DNA of 59,808 bases from assembly GCF_000317225.1 (NCBI RefSeq), contig NZ_AJLL01000101.1:1-59808 (forward strand), given 5' to 3'. The stretch comes from Fischerella thermalis PCC 7521. Its GTDB lineage: Bacteria > Cyanobacteriota > Cyanobacteriia > Cyanobacteriales > Nostocaceae. The notes beneath the pieces are model-generated. The model did not search any database and was not told the origin of the DNA. It saw nothing but the letters and a program-made list of their open reading frames with translations. Positions 49,516-58,413 of the stretch are shown here, one piece after another. How positions within the stretch are numbered: position 1 is the stretch's first letter; every line of letters begins with the position of its first letter. A program made the translations under genes and the position numbers.

Positions 49516-49665
49516 TTATATTGGTAGATATCCATACTTAATACAACCACGTAGTTGTCCTCCCCGCCAAGTAAAACTCATTAACCATCTAGCGAAACTT
49601 TCTCTATTACGGATTTGTAGAGACAAAAGTTGCAAAATAAAAATGACTGATTTATTCTCTGGCAG
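49516..49665 (-). pseudogene. C-terminal remnant of a paralogous glycosyltransferase
   Basis: On the minus strand the frame ends NKSVIFILQLLSLQIRN, then RESFARWLMSFTWRGGQL and RGCIKYGYLPI with a stop at 49516. It matches the last 45 residues of the intact glycosyltransferase at 48531 nearly residue for residue (LQIRDKESLAKWLMSLAWRGGQL...). Upstream of it the match ends at the start of the permease region, so the body of the paralogue is deleted. Confidence 0.8.
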
Positions 49666-49767
49666 TCGGGTAGGTGCAAGATAGGAGCAAACGAAAATAT
49701 CGAATAATAGAAATATCTGCTAACGTTCCTGTAGTGGCCTAATCTAGACAAAGAGATAGGAAAAAGC

Positions 49768-51057
49768 ATGTCTGTAGGCAATTCACAGCCACAATTGAAA
49801 CGAGAGTTAGGGGTGTTTGGCGCTACTGTCATGGGACTAGGTTCCATTATTGGTACTGGTGTATTTGTTAGTATTGGAATTGCGGCTGGAATAGCTGGCC
49901 CTGCGGTGATTTTAGCTGTGGCAATTGGGGCGATTGTCGCCATTTTTAATGGACTCAGCAGCGCCCAACTAGCAGCAAATCACCCCCTGAGTGGTGGTAG
50001 TTATGAATATGGTTATAAATATCTGACTCCTAGCTTCGGTTTTACGGCTGGCTGGATGTTTTTGGTGGCAAAGACAGCCTCTGCTGCTACTGCTGCTTTA
50101 GGTTTTGCTGCTTACTTATTAAATATTTTGGGTATAAATTCTGACTGGGTAGTTCCGACAGCTTTTTTGGCTGTGGTGGTGATGACACTGATTGTCTTAA
50201 ATGGTATTCGCCGTTCAAATTTTGCCAATATCGCGATTGTATCTGTTACTATTTTATCTTTAGGGTTTTTGATTCTGGTTTGTCTTCCCAGTACGATTCA
50301 ACGAGGGAGTGAGAACTTTACACCTTTTTTTACAGGTTCGCTAGCTGATGTTCTCCATGCTAGCGCCCTGATGTTTGTTGCCTATACTGGCTATGGTCGC
50401 ATTGCTACCCTGGGAGAAGAAGCGCGATCGCCAAGACAGACTATTCCTAAAGCGATGATAGTTTGTCTTGCGGTGACAATGCTGCTTTACATAGCAGTGG
50501 CGACAGTTACGATTGGGGCTGTGGGGGTAGATGTTTTAGCTGGTGCTATCCAGCAGACAAAGGCTGCGCCATTGGAGGTGGTAGCCCGGGATGTAACTGG
50601 TGTCGGCGGTGCGTTGGTGCTAGCCATTGGAGCAATGACAGCGATGTTGGGTGTACTGCTGAACTTGATTCTGGGGTTATCCCGTGTATTGCTAGCGATG
50701 GGACGTCGCCACGACGCCCCCAGATTTTTATCACGTTTGAACCAACAACAAACTACTCCCTATTGGTCTGTAATAGTAGTGGGAGTAGCGATCGCTCTTT
50801 TGGTTCTAGTTGGTAATGTTAAGACAACATGGTCTTTTAGTGCTTTTAGCGTCCTGATTTACTACGCAATTACTAACTTGGGCGCTTTAAAACTGAATTC
50901 CCAAGAACGACTATATCCCAGATGGATAGCTTTTCTGGGTCTTTTATCTTGCCTGTTCTTAGCATTTTGGGTAGAATCCTCAATCTGGCAAGTAGGTTTA
51001 GGATTGATTGTTGCTGGATTAATTTGGCATAAGGTAAGGCAAGGGGTTAGTTGTTAG
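49768..51057 (+). CDS. Amino-acid permease (APC superfamily)
   Basis: The 429-residue membrane protein has twelve or so hydrophobic helices. The first has the APC motif GATVMGLGSIIGTGVFVSIGIAAGIAGPAVI, and PLSGGSYEYGYKYL follows helix 2. A conserved LMFVAYTGYGRIATLGEEARSP lies after helix 5-6. It imports or exchanges amino acids; which ones cannot be told. It stands alone, convergent with the chemoreceptor gene. Confidence 0.9.
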   Translation: MSVGNSQPQLKRELGVFGATVMGLGSIIGTGVFVSIGIAAGIAGPAVILAVAIGAIVAIFNGLSSAQLAANHPLSGGSYEYGYKYLTPSFGFTAGWMFLVAKTASAATAALGFAAYLLNILGINSDWVVPTAFLAVVVMTLIVLNGIRRSNFANIAIVSVTILSLGFLILVCLPSTIQRGSENFTPFFTGSLADVLHASALMFVAYTGYGRIATLGEEARSPRQTIPKAMIVCLAVTMLLYIAVATVTIGAVGVDVLAGAIQQTKAAPLEVVARDVTGVGGALVLAIGAMTAMLGVLLNLILGLSRVLLAMGRRHDAPRFLSRLNQQQTTPYWSVIVVGVAIALLVLVGNVKTTWSFSAFSVLIYYAITNLGALKLNSQERLYPRWIAFLGLLSCLFLAFWVESSIWQVGLGLIVAGLIWHKVRQGVSC

Positions 51058-51126
51058 TTGTTTGTGGTTACAATTTCTCCCCTGTCCTCCCTGTCCTCCT
51101 TGTCCCCCCTCCAATCCCCAATCCCA

Positions 51127-54009
51127 TCACTTCACTTTAAATTTCTCCACAGTTGCTTCTAATTCCCGAGAAATTCCTACGGTTTCCTGCAATGATTGAG
51201 AAATACTACGCGAGGATTCGCTAGTAATTTCTGACACTTGAGAAATTTCTGTGATTAATTTAGTCACTGCTTGGGATGTTTCTACTTGAGAAACTGTCGC
51301 TTGGGAAATTGATTGGACTAACTCATCAATTTCACGAGAGACTGTCAGAATTTGATTGAGGGAGATTTTAGCATCTTCTACGATGCGAGAACCTTCGACT
51401 ACCTGGGTAGTTCCCTGTTCCATTGCTTTGATCACTTCGTTAGTTTCTCGTTGAATATTTTCGACAATCTGCTTAATTTCTTGAGTGGCGTCAGAACAAC
51501 GGGCTGCTAATTCACCTACTTCTGTTGCAACCACCATAAAACCCCGGCTGCTTTCACCAGCCCTAGAAGCTTCTAGCCCAGCGTTGACTGCTAGCAAGTT
51601 GGTTTGCACAGCAATTTCGTTAATTAAAGAGACAATTCGAGAAATTTGTTGGGAAGAATCGCCAAGACGTTTGACTTTTTTGGTTGTGTCGTCAATTGTG
51701 GAGCGCAAGTTAGAGATTTTTTCTACTGTCAAATCCATTGCTATCTCGCCTTTTTGAGCAGTATGAGAAGCGGTGTGAGCAATTTGCGCGGCTTTTTGAG
51801 CATTATCTGCTACCTCTGCAATAGAAAGTGTCATGCGTTCGACACTATCAAGGGTACGGTTGATTTCCACTGCTTGTTTGATGGCTTCTTTAGCGAGTTG
51901 GCGAATTGCGCCTTCGTTTTCTCCAAGGGCTGTATTCACCTGAATTGCCGATGTTTTAACTTTGGTGACTATTTCTCTGAGGTTCTCAACTATACAGTTG
52001 AAGAAGTCTGCAACTGTACCAATTTCCCCGTGGGTAACTTCTGCGTACACTGTTAAATCACCTTTGGATGCGCCTTCTACTTCCCGCAGTAGTTTAATGA
52101 TTTGCTGTTGCAATGCTTCTTTTTGTTGGCTTTGTTCGATTGCGAGTAATTCTGCACGCGAACGGGCTTTTTCGGAGTGTTCCAACACGTATGCTTGTTC
52201 TAATGCATAACCAATAGGAATTGCTACTTGCTTAAACAAATCGATTTCTGATTCTTGCCATTGGCGGGGACTAGAACACTGATGAGCTATCAGTAAACCA
52301 TATAGCTTATTGTTGAGCAAAATCGGTGCGACTAAATTTGCTTTGACTGCAAAGGCTTCTAGTTGAGCAATGTGACATTCGGTTAAACCTACTTCATAAA
52401 TATTTTCTATTGCTTGGACACGACCTTTTTGATATTTGTCAATGTAGTCTTTTGCAAAACAAGGATCTGCAATCTCTGCACCCAAAGCGCTTGGCCATTC
52501 ATCATCAACGCACTCAGCTACAATTGTTCCCAGCCAATTTTCATCAAAGCGGTAGATAACGACTCTATCTACTTTGATGACTTCTCGCATGGTTGTGACT
52601 GCTACATTCAAAATTTGGGCAGTGTTGAGCAATCCGCGAATCCGCAAATTGATACTATTGACTTGTTTAGCAATCTTGCCTTCATTTTCTTGCTGGTAAG
52701 CTTTTTGAGCAATTGTTTCTGCCATTTGATTAAAAGCTACAGCTAATTGCCCTACTTCGTCGTTCGTGTAAATCCTGACTCTTGCAAAGCGATCGCCACT
52801 AGTAAATTTTTGGATTGCGTCTTTGAGTTTTTCGATTTGTTGAACAGTAGTCCGCTTAAATATATACGTCCAAATTCCAATCACAATTAAAGCAATAACT
52901 GCTGCTAAGGCGTAGTGCAATCGATTTTGTCTAACTAAAGTTTGCAGTTCAGTTTCTTTTGTGATCTGCACTAAAATAGCCACTGGCTCACCTGTAAGTA
53001 CAGGGGTATTTCCTTTCGCTGTGGTAATAGTGATGTTGGGAATTGCTTTTGCTGCGATCGCGTAAGGTTGTTGATCAATAATTATTTGACCGGTGACAAT
53101 TTCACCTGAACGTACTGCTGCTTGTGCAAGTATTGATTTATTAGGTAAATCTAGATTTGCTATAGCTTTAGTTAAGTCTGTTTTATTACTTTTAGCCAGG
53201 CTTGTAGCGAGAGCAAATTCCCCTGCTCCTTTATTTATGTAAACAGCGCTGTAAGCATTAAGTTGTGCATTATTCTCTTGTTCGTTCACTACATCCCCAG
53301 CCACTAAAACTCCAATCACTTGATTATTTTCTCGGGATTTTACAGGAGTTAAAGCATAATTCATCAGAGCATCTTGATTAGATAAATCACTGCTCATCAA
53401 AGGCACTTGTTGACTTAATTCTGAGGAGTTAATTACGGTGTGAGCTTGAATTTGTCGAGGATTTTTTAATACCTGACTGACTAAGCCTTGGGGGTCAAAA
53501 ACTTTAACTTGATACTTGGATTTGCTAGCAGCAATTATCTGTCTATCTATACTAACTAAGGCGAGATATTCTATATTTAAATTCTCAGCTTCATTTCTGA
53601 GAATTTGTCTAACTCTGGTGTTGTGATTTTGCTTATACTGATCAAACTGATTGTCTAATACATCAAGTTCAGCGGCATTAATAATAGCAGCATTATTTGC
53701 CTGATTGTGCAAATTAAAGTTGACTTGATTTAATTTAATATTATAATTTAAATCTGCAATATCGAGTTCTGACTTTGCCTGTTTCAGTGATTGGCTTTGA
53801 AAACTGCGATTCATGATTACAGTTGAGTTAATACCCAAACCTACAATCAGACTTAACTGAGAAAAAATTAAAACCGTCAAATTCTTGCTGCTGACTGGCA
53901 GACTTATAAATCGCTGCCAGAGAGATTTGTGTTCTTTTGGAGTAGGTGTTGCATGTGTTTGTCCGGATTTAAAAATATGTTGGTAATTACTGCGATCAAT
54001 TTTCAACAT
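51127..54009 (-). CDS. Methyl-accepting chemotaxis protein with DXCF cyanobacteriochrome GAF domain (PixJ-like)
   Basis: The 960-residue chemoreceptor has a membrane span at about 43-62, a periplasmic Cache-like sensor (about 70-355), a second span at about 366-385, HAMP (385-440), one GAF domain (460-610), a second HAMP-like stretch (640-690) and an MCP signalling domain (about 700-955). The GAF domain carries Cys517 in DPCF and Cys545 in ECHIAQL, 28 residues apart. This is the two-cysteine signature of DXCF cyanobacteriochromes such as TePixJ, which bind a bilin and sense blue/green light. The protein is therefore a likely phototaxis receptor. No cheA, cheW or cheY-like gene is adjacent, so it must feed a pathway encoded elsewhere. 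Confidence 0.88.
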   Translation of the reverse strand: MLKIDRSNYQHIFKSGQTHATPTPKEHKSLWQRFISLPVSSKNLTVLIFSQLSLIVGLGINSTVIMNRSFQSQSLKQAKSELDIADLNYNIKLNQVNFNLHNQANNAAIINAAELDVLDNQFDQYKQNHNTRVRQILRNEAENLNIEYLALVSIDRQIIAASKSKYQVKVFDPQGLVSQVLKNPRQIQAHTVINSSELSQQVPLMSSDLSNQDALMNYALTPVKSRENNQVIGVLVAGDVVNEQENNAQLNAYSAVYINKGAGEFALATSLAKSNKTDLTKAIANLDLPNKSILAQAAVRSGEIVTGQIIIDQQPYAIAAKAIPNITITTAKGNTPVLTGEPVAILVQITKETELQTLVRQNRLHYALAAVIALIVIGIWTYIFKRTTVQQIEKLKDAIQKFTSGDRFARVRIYTNDEVGQLAVAFNQMAETIAQKAYQQENEGKIAKQVNSINLRIRGLLNTAQILNVAVTTMREVIKVDRVVIYRFDENWLGTIVAECVDDEWPSALGAEIADPCFAKDYIDKYQKGRVQAIENIYEVGLTECHIAQLEAFAVKANLVAPILLNNKLYGLLIAHQCSSPRQWQESEIDLFKQVAIPIGYALEQAYVLEHSEKARSRAELLAIEQSQQKEALQQQIIKLLREVEGASKGDLTVYAEVTHGEIGTVADFFNCIVENLREIVTKVKTSAIQVNTALGENEGAIRQLAKEAIKQAVEINRTLDSVERMTLSIAEVADNAQKAAQIAHTASHTAQKGEIAMDLTVEKISNLRSTIDDTTKKVKRLGDSSQQISRIVSLINEIAVQTNLLAVNAGLEASRAGESSRGFMVVATEVGELAARCSDATQEIKQIVENIQRETNEVIKAMEQGTTQVVEGSRIVEDAKISLNQILTVSREIDELVQSISQATVSQVETSQAVTKLITEISQVSEITSESSRSISQSLQETVGISRELEATVEKFKVK

Positions 54010-54987
54010 TGCTCGTGTTTCTCAAGTAAACTATCACTACTTCATGAAGCTGGAGATAATTTCATTCATCAATTAAGTTCAGATTCCAGAGTTTCTACTT
54101 TTCAAAAGAAATAATCTACAACATTTATTAAGTCTTGTAATCAATGTAAATACAAAAACAAAATATTGTGTTTTTCTTTTCCTGTTGCTTTGATAAAACT
54201 GAACAAATATAGATGAATGCAAGACTAACTAAAACGATTTCAGCCTATTCAGCGACATATTATTCCTCACTAAGAGCATGGATATCACACTCAAATCAAA
54301 GATTTGAGCTACCAACTCTTAAACCAACTCCTCAAATCAGCATCTATGTGCTAAGGAATCTTCTGCCGAGCCAAAGTAATCGAAACTATACTTGAGGGAA
54401 ACACATAATTAAGCAACAAGTAGGCGCACCTGATTTTTGTATTTTTTAGCTGTGTTAAGCTTTTATTTTGTGCTTAAAGTTAATTAAGTATCATTTTACA
54501 TGAATTTTGATTGTAGAGTATTTTTGAAATTTTTTGCAAGTGTTTTATAAATTGTTTTTCTTAATAATTCAATTTCGCAGTAAAAGTTGTTAAATTAACA
54601 ACCAGTTAAAAGTATAGTTACTGAGTTTATAAAAAGCCAATATGCAATATTAAGTTTAGCTGATAGTTTCATGCTGTCGGCAAACCTGTCAACAGGAATA
54701 AACAGGTTAAAATAGCAACATTCTCGGTTTCCATACACAGAACGCAAAATTACACATAAGTTTGCTTACTCAGATCTTGCACCAGAGCTAGGTGCAAGCT
54801 ATGGTCTCAAAGTTTTGTAGTCAAGATAAAAATGTAGCCTCTTTTCTCTCTAGCTAAATTAATTTGTCACAATAATGGCTACATTTTGATTGATGGTCTT
54901 TTCTACGCTTGATTGGTATTACGGTTGACAAGAACCCACTTTGCGTCGTAGCAGTTGGGGTCCGGCTAACCGTCGCCTGGTGCTTTT
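54010..54987. other. Long spacer between the two photoreceptor-type genes
   Basis: The 978 bases are AT-rich and have no convincing gene. There are two hairpins: AACCTGT/ACAGGTT near 54673-54699 and a perfect 8-bp CTTGCACC/GGTGCAAG near 54776-54798. The promoter of the chemoreceptor gene (minus strand) should lie at the left end. Confidence 0.4.
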
Positions 54988-57861
54988 TCAAGGTTTAGAA
55001 TAGTGCCGAATTGGAATCTCAATCACAAATTCTGTACCTTGCCCTGGAGTAGATTGGCAAGAGAGTTTTCCCTTGTGACCATCGGTGATTATTTGGTAAC
55101 TAATAGATAAGCCTAAACCCGTACCTTTACCTATGGGTTTGGTTGTGAAGAAGGGGTTAAATAGACGCGATCGCACATCTTCACTCATGCCAATACCGTT
55201 GTCAGCAATGCAAATCCGAACCTGTTGTTCGGCAATCACACGGGTACTAATTTTGATTTGACTGGTGTAATTGTGTTCGGACGATCTTTGGTTGCTTTGT
55301 TCTTCTAAAGCATCAATTGCATTAGACAGAAGATTCATAAATACTTGATTCAACTGACCTGGATAACAATCAACCAAAGGTAGTTGACCGTAATCTTTAA
55401 TGATTTGGATTGCCTGTCGATCTGGTTGTGCTTTGAGGCGGTGGGCTAAAATCATTAGTGTGCTGTCAATACCTGCATGAATATCCACGGATTTGAACTC
55501 AGCTTCATCAAGCCGCGAGAAAGTACGCAAAGATTGGACAATTTCCTGAATTCGTTCAGTACCAATTTTCATAGACGACAGTAAATGAGGTAAATCTTCT
55601 GTAATAAAATCTAGGTCAATCTTTTTCAGGTAAGTGCGTAATTCTGCGTCTGGTTCTGGATAGCGTTGTTGATAAAGACGAATCACCTCTAGTAATTGCT
55701 GGATATACTCTGTAGCATGGATAACATTGGCATAAATAAAGCTGATGGGGTTGTTAATCTCATGGGCAACACCAGCCACCAATTGTCCGAGACTGGACAT
55801 TTTTTCAGTTTGCACCAGTTGGGTTTGGGTCTGTTTTAGGTCTTCTAGAGTTTTAGTTAACTGCTGAGTTCGCGACTGAGTTTGTTCCAGCAGTTCTGCT
55901 TGTTGAATGGCAACCCCTAGTTGATCTGAGATTTGCATCACTAAAGCAATGTCTATATCTTTCCATTGGCGAGGGCCAGAATTTTGGTAAACTGCCAGTA
56001 ATCCCCATAAATTCTCTGCTTGGAAAATGGGAACAATTACGTACGCTCGGCACTGAAATTGTTGCAGCACTGCTCGATAGCAGTCTGGAAATTTCATAGT
56101 ATCAACGTCATCAACCCGTTTGACAGCACAGCCTTGGCTAAAATCTCCTCCTTGGGTTTCCTGGAGATAGGTGTCAATGTTGGGGACAGGCGCATCCAGA
56201 AAATTACTGACAATACAGTGATCGCTTTGTGATACGTAAGTTTGGATGTCTGTATTACTGGCTTGGGCTTGCCGGAGGCTAGTCCAACTCTCTCCAACAG
56301 CCTCGGCAATAAAACTGCCACTCCAGTCCGGATTGAACTGGTAGATGACCACACGATCAACTTGCAACAGCCGATAAACCTCTTCGGTCGTAGTTTGGAA
56401 AATTTCACCTAGTTTGAGCGAAGCGCGAATTTTAGCAATTCCGTTGGAAAGAGCTTGTTGCTGTTCTAACAGATGTTGTAGTTCCGCCGTGCGTTCTTCT
56501 ACCTGTCGTTCCAGATTCGCATTGAGCGATTGTACTTGGCTATAAAGGCGATATTGCTGTACTGCCATGACCAAATGTCCCCCGATCACCTCAGCCAGTT
56601 TCTTCTCATTTTCTGTCCAGGGTTTTGCCTGTCCGCGCCTGAGTTCTCGCCAAGTCTCAAATGAGATTTGCGTTATGATTTGCCGGGTGTCGTTGTCACA
56701 ACGCCCTGCCCATAGCCGTTCTGTTTCAATTTCGTTGCGGAAAATAGTCAGACAGCCGATTGCTTGCTTACCGTAGCGTAAGGGGACAATCAACAGTCCT
56801 CGCACTTGGGTAGACTGAAAGGAAGTGACAATTGTGCGAAAGATGGGTTCTTGGTAGATGTCGTTAATTGCCCAGCAGTTAGGATTAGGGCATTCATCCC
56901 CAGATAGGTACATTGACTGTGACCACAGTTGTTGTCTCGAATCTTGAGGCGCTGAGACTTTGTAAATCTCCTGATCGGGCGATCGCAGGTATTGTTGCCA
57001 GAGTAAATGTTGTTCTATTTGTCGTCCACCACCGTTGACTAGTTCGGTGGGCTGTTCACCATACACGTAAAATTGATCAACTTGATTAGGTGTTTGAGAC
57101 ATGAGATATAGTCGTCCACCGGATGCTTGAAAAATTTCCACCACTGTTTCCAAAGCAGCCTGGAGTTGCACAGTTGGCAACCGATGTAACACAGTGGTCA
57201 GTTGATTGATTTTGGCTTCTCTTTCTGCTTGTTCGCGCATTTGGCTCAGCAAAGTTGATTGAGCGATCGCCACTTCAACTTGATCGGTAACAGCTTGAAT
57301 AAATTGCAGTTCAACTTCGCTGACATGACGTTGCTGGGAGTGATGTGACACCAACAGACCCCAAAGGCGATCATCATGCAGAATAGGGACTACAACCGAT
57401 GAGCGTACCCCCATTGCTGTTAAATATTCCACATGACAAGGATCAACCGGACGATAACGCAACTGCTGTTCTGGTTCTTGTGTGGTGGATTCATTCAGAT
57501 TTTCTCTTAAGCTTGCGCCTGTTGTTGTTTGGGTAACTATATCGACAACAACACGCTGACGCGATTTGATAAAGAGTTCACGCGCATAGGGCGGAATATC
57601 ATCAGCTGGAAAATTTAAACCCAAAAGTGAAGGTAGGCGATCACCATGAATTGATTCGGCGATCACCTCACCACTACCATCAGCATGAAATCGATAAATT
57701 TTGACGCGATCGGTTCCTAATAGCGATCGCACTTCTGCTGTAGTCGTTTCTAGAATTTCCTGTAACTCCAGTGACTGGCGAATCCGTAATGTGATTCGAT
57801 GCAATAAATCTTGACGATGCTGCAATTGTAGGGGGGATTGGGTCTCATCTGTACTTAGCAT
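54988..57861 (-). CDS. Hybrid-domain histidine kinase with PAS-less (knotless) phytochrome GAF-PHY module
   Basis: The 957-residue soluble protein is GAF (about 20-205), PHY-like domain (230-440), coiled coil, GAF (470-655), coiled coil and histidine kinase (685-955). The first GAF has FPADDIPPYAR (84-94) and the bilin cysteine Cys142 in DPCHVEYLTAMGVRSSVVVPI, as in phytochromes. The second domain has RLWAG and SFETWRE...PW, as in the PHY tongue. No N-terminal PAS is present, which is the Cph2-type (knotless) form. The third domain has CYRAVL in place of the CH site, so bilin binding there is doubtful. The kinase has His700 in AHEINNP, N-box NLLSNAIDALEE, DNGIGM and GTGLGLSI. No response regulator is adjacent. 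Confidence 0.85.
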   Translation of the reverse strand: MLSTDETQSPLQLQHRQDLLHRITLRIRQSLELQEILETTTAEVRSLLGTDRVKIYRFHADGSGEVIAESIHGDRLPSLLGLNFPADDIPPYARELFIKSRQRVVVDIVTQTTTGASLRENLNESTTQEPEQQLRYRPVDPCHVEYLTAMGVRSSVVVPILHDDRLWGLLVSHHSQQRHVSEVELQFIQAVTDQVEVAIAQSTLLSQMREQAEREAKINQLTTVLHRLPTVQLQAALETVVEIFQASGGRLYLMSQTPNQVDQFYVYGEQPTELVNGGGRQIEQHLLWQQYLRSPDQEIYKVSAPQDSRQQLWSQSMYLSGDECPNPNCWAINDIYQEPIFRTIVTSFQSTQVRGLLIVPLRYGKQAIGCLTIFRNEIETERLWAGRCDNDTRQIITQISFETWRELRRGQAKPWTENEKKLAEVIGGHLVMAVQQYRLYSQVQSLNANLERQVEERTAELQHLLEQQQALSNGIAKIRASLKLGEIFQTTTEEVYRLLQVDRVVIYQFNPDWSGSFIAEAVGESWTSLRQAQASNTDIQTYVSQSDHCIVSNFLDAPVPNIDTYLQETQGGDFSQGCAVKRVDDVDTMKFPDCYRAVLQQFQCRAYVIVPIFQAENLWGLLAVYQNSGPRQWKDIDIALVMQISDQLGVAIQQAELLEQTQSRTQQLTKTLEDLKQTQTQLVQTEKMSSLGQLVAGVAHEINNPISFIYANVIHATEYIQQLLEVIRLYQQRYPEPDAELRTYLKKIDLDFITEDLPHLLSSMKIGTERIQEIVQSLRTFSRLDEAEFKSVDIHAGIDSTLMILAHRLKAQPDRQAIQIIKDYGQLPLVDCYPGQLNQVFMNLLSNAIDALEEQSNQRSSEHNYTSQIKISTRVIAEQQVRICIADNGIGMSEDVRSRLFNPFFTTKPIGKGTGLGLSISYQIITDGHKGKLSCQSTPGQGTEFVIEIPIRHYSKP

Positions 57862-58413
57862 AGGTTTGTAGTTGGATCAGTCTTACACATAAGATTCCCT
57901 ATGCTGATGTTTCAATAACATCTGAGTAGATTCATATCTTGCACCAATTTTTCGTCCCGCCAAGAAATAAATTTCTTGGCTCTTAGCTTAAGTCAAATAA
58001 ATCTGACTAGGAAAGTCTTTGAGTCCGTTTAAAACGGAATTATGCTATTAGACTCGGACTTTATTCCGAGGCGGGATACTTCTCAAAGCTTGAGTGATAC
58101 AGATGATAAGCAGTGCCAAGTTCCTAAGTCTCAAATCCCAATGCTTATGATTGATATTTAGTCAATAATTTTTTGTAGCTTTTCCTATATACGTAAGTAT
58201 ATTTAAGATTCATAACAAATAACCATATGGTTTTAATTAGCGAGATGATGAAAATATCAATAATCGTGTCTCAAAATGCTTAATAATCATTAATCAAAAT
58301 TGTCTGACAGATTCTATAAAACAGACGTTTAAAATCAGTCACATAACTTGACAATAGTTTCTATGATATATACCTTATCAAAGCAAGCTCAAGGGGAGGT
58401 AGTAAGCCTTTAG
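57862..58413. other. Spacer upstream of the phytochrome-type kinase
   Basis: It holds the promoter side of the kinase gene (minus strand), the multi-hairpin repeat copy B at 57955-58076, and AT-rich sequence before the frame that opens at 58414. No other gene is seen. Confidence 0.4.
57955..58076. repeat. Multi-hairpin interspersed repeat, copy B
   Basis: TCCCGCC (57955) and GGCGGGA (ending 58076) bound four hairpins: CCAAGAAAT/ATTTCTTGG, AGTCA/TGACT, AGTCCGTTT with AACGGA, and CTCGGA/TCCGAG. The first three match copy A (36083-36170) in order and spacing; copy A lacks the last hairpin and the closing arm. Confidence 0.8.

Noticed and set aside
49581-49943. 120-codon minus-strand frame at the start of the permease gene
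   Set aside because: It is antisense to the permease and passes through the glycosyltransferase remnant in the wrong frame.
54213-54395. 60-codon frame in the spacer between the sensory genes
   Set aside because: It has no ribosome site and no protein-like pattern.
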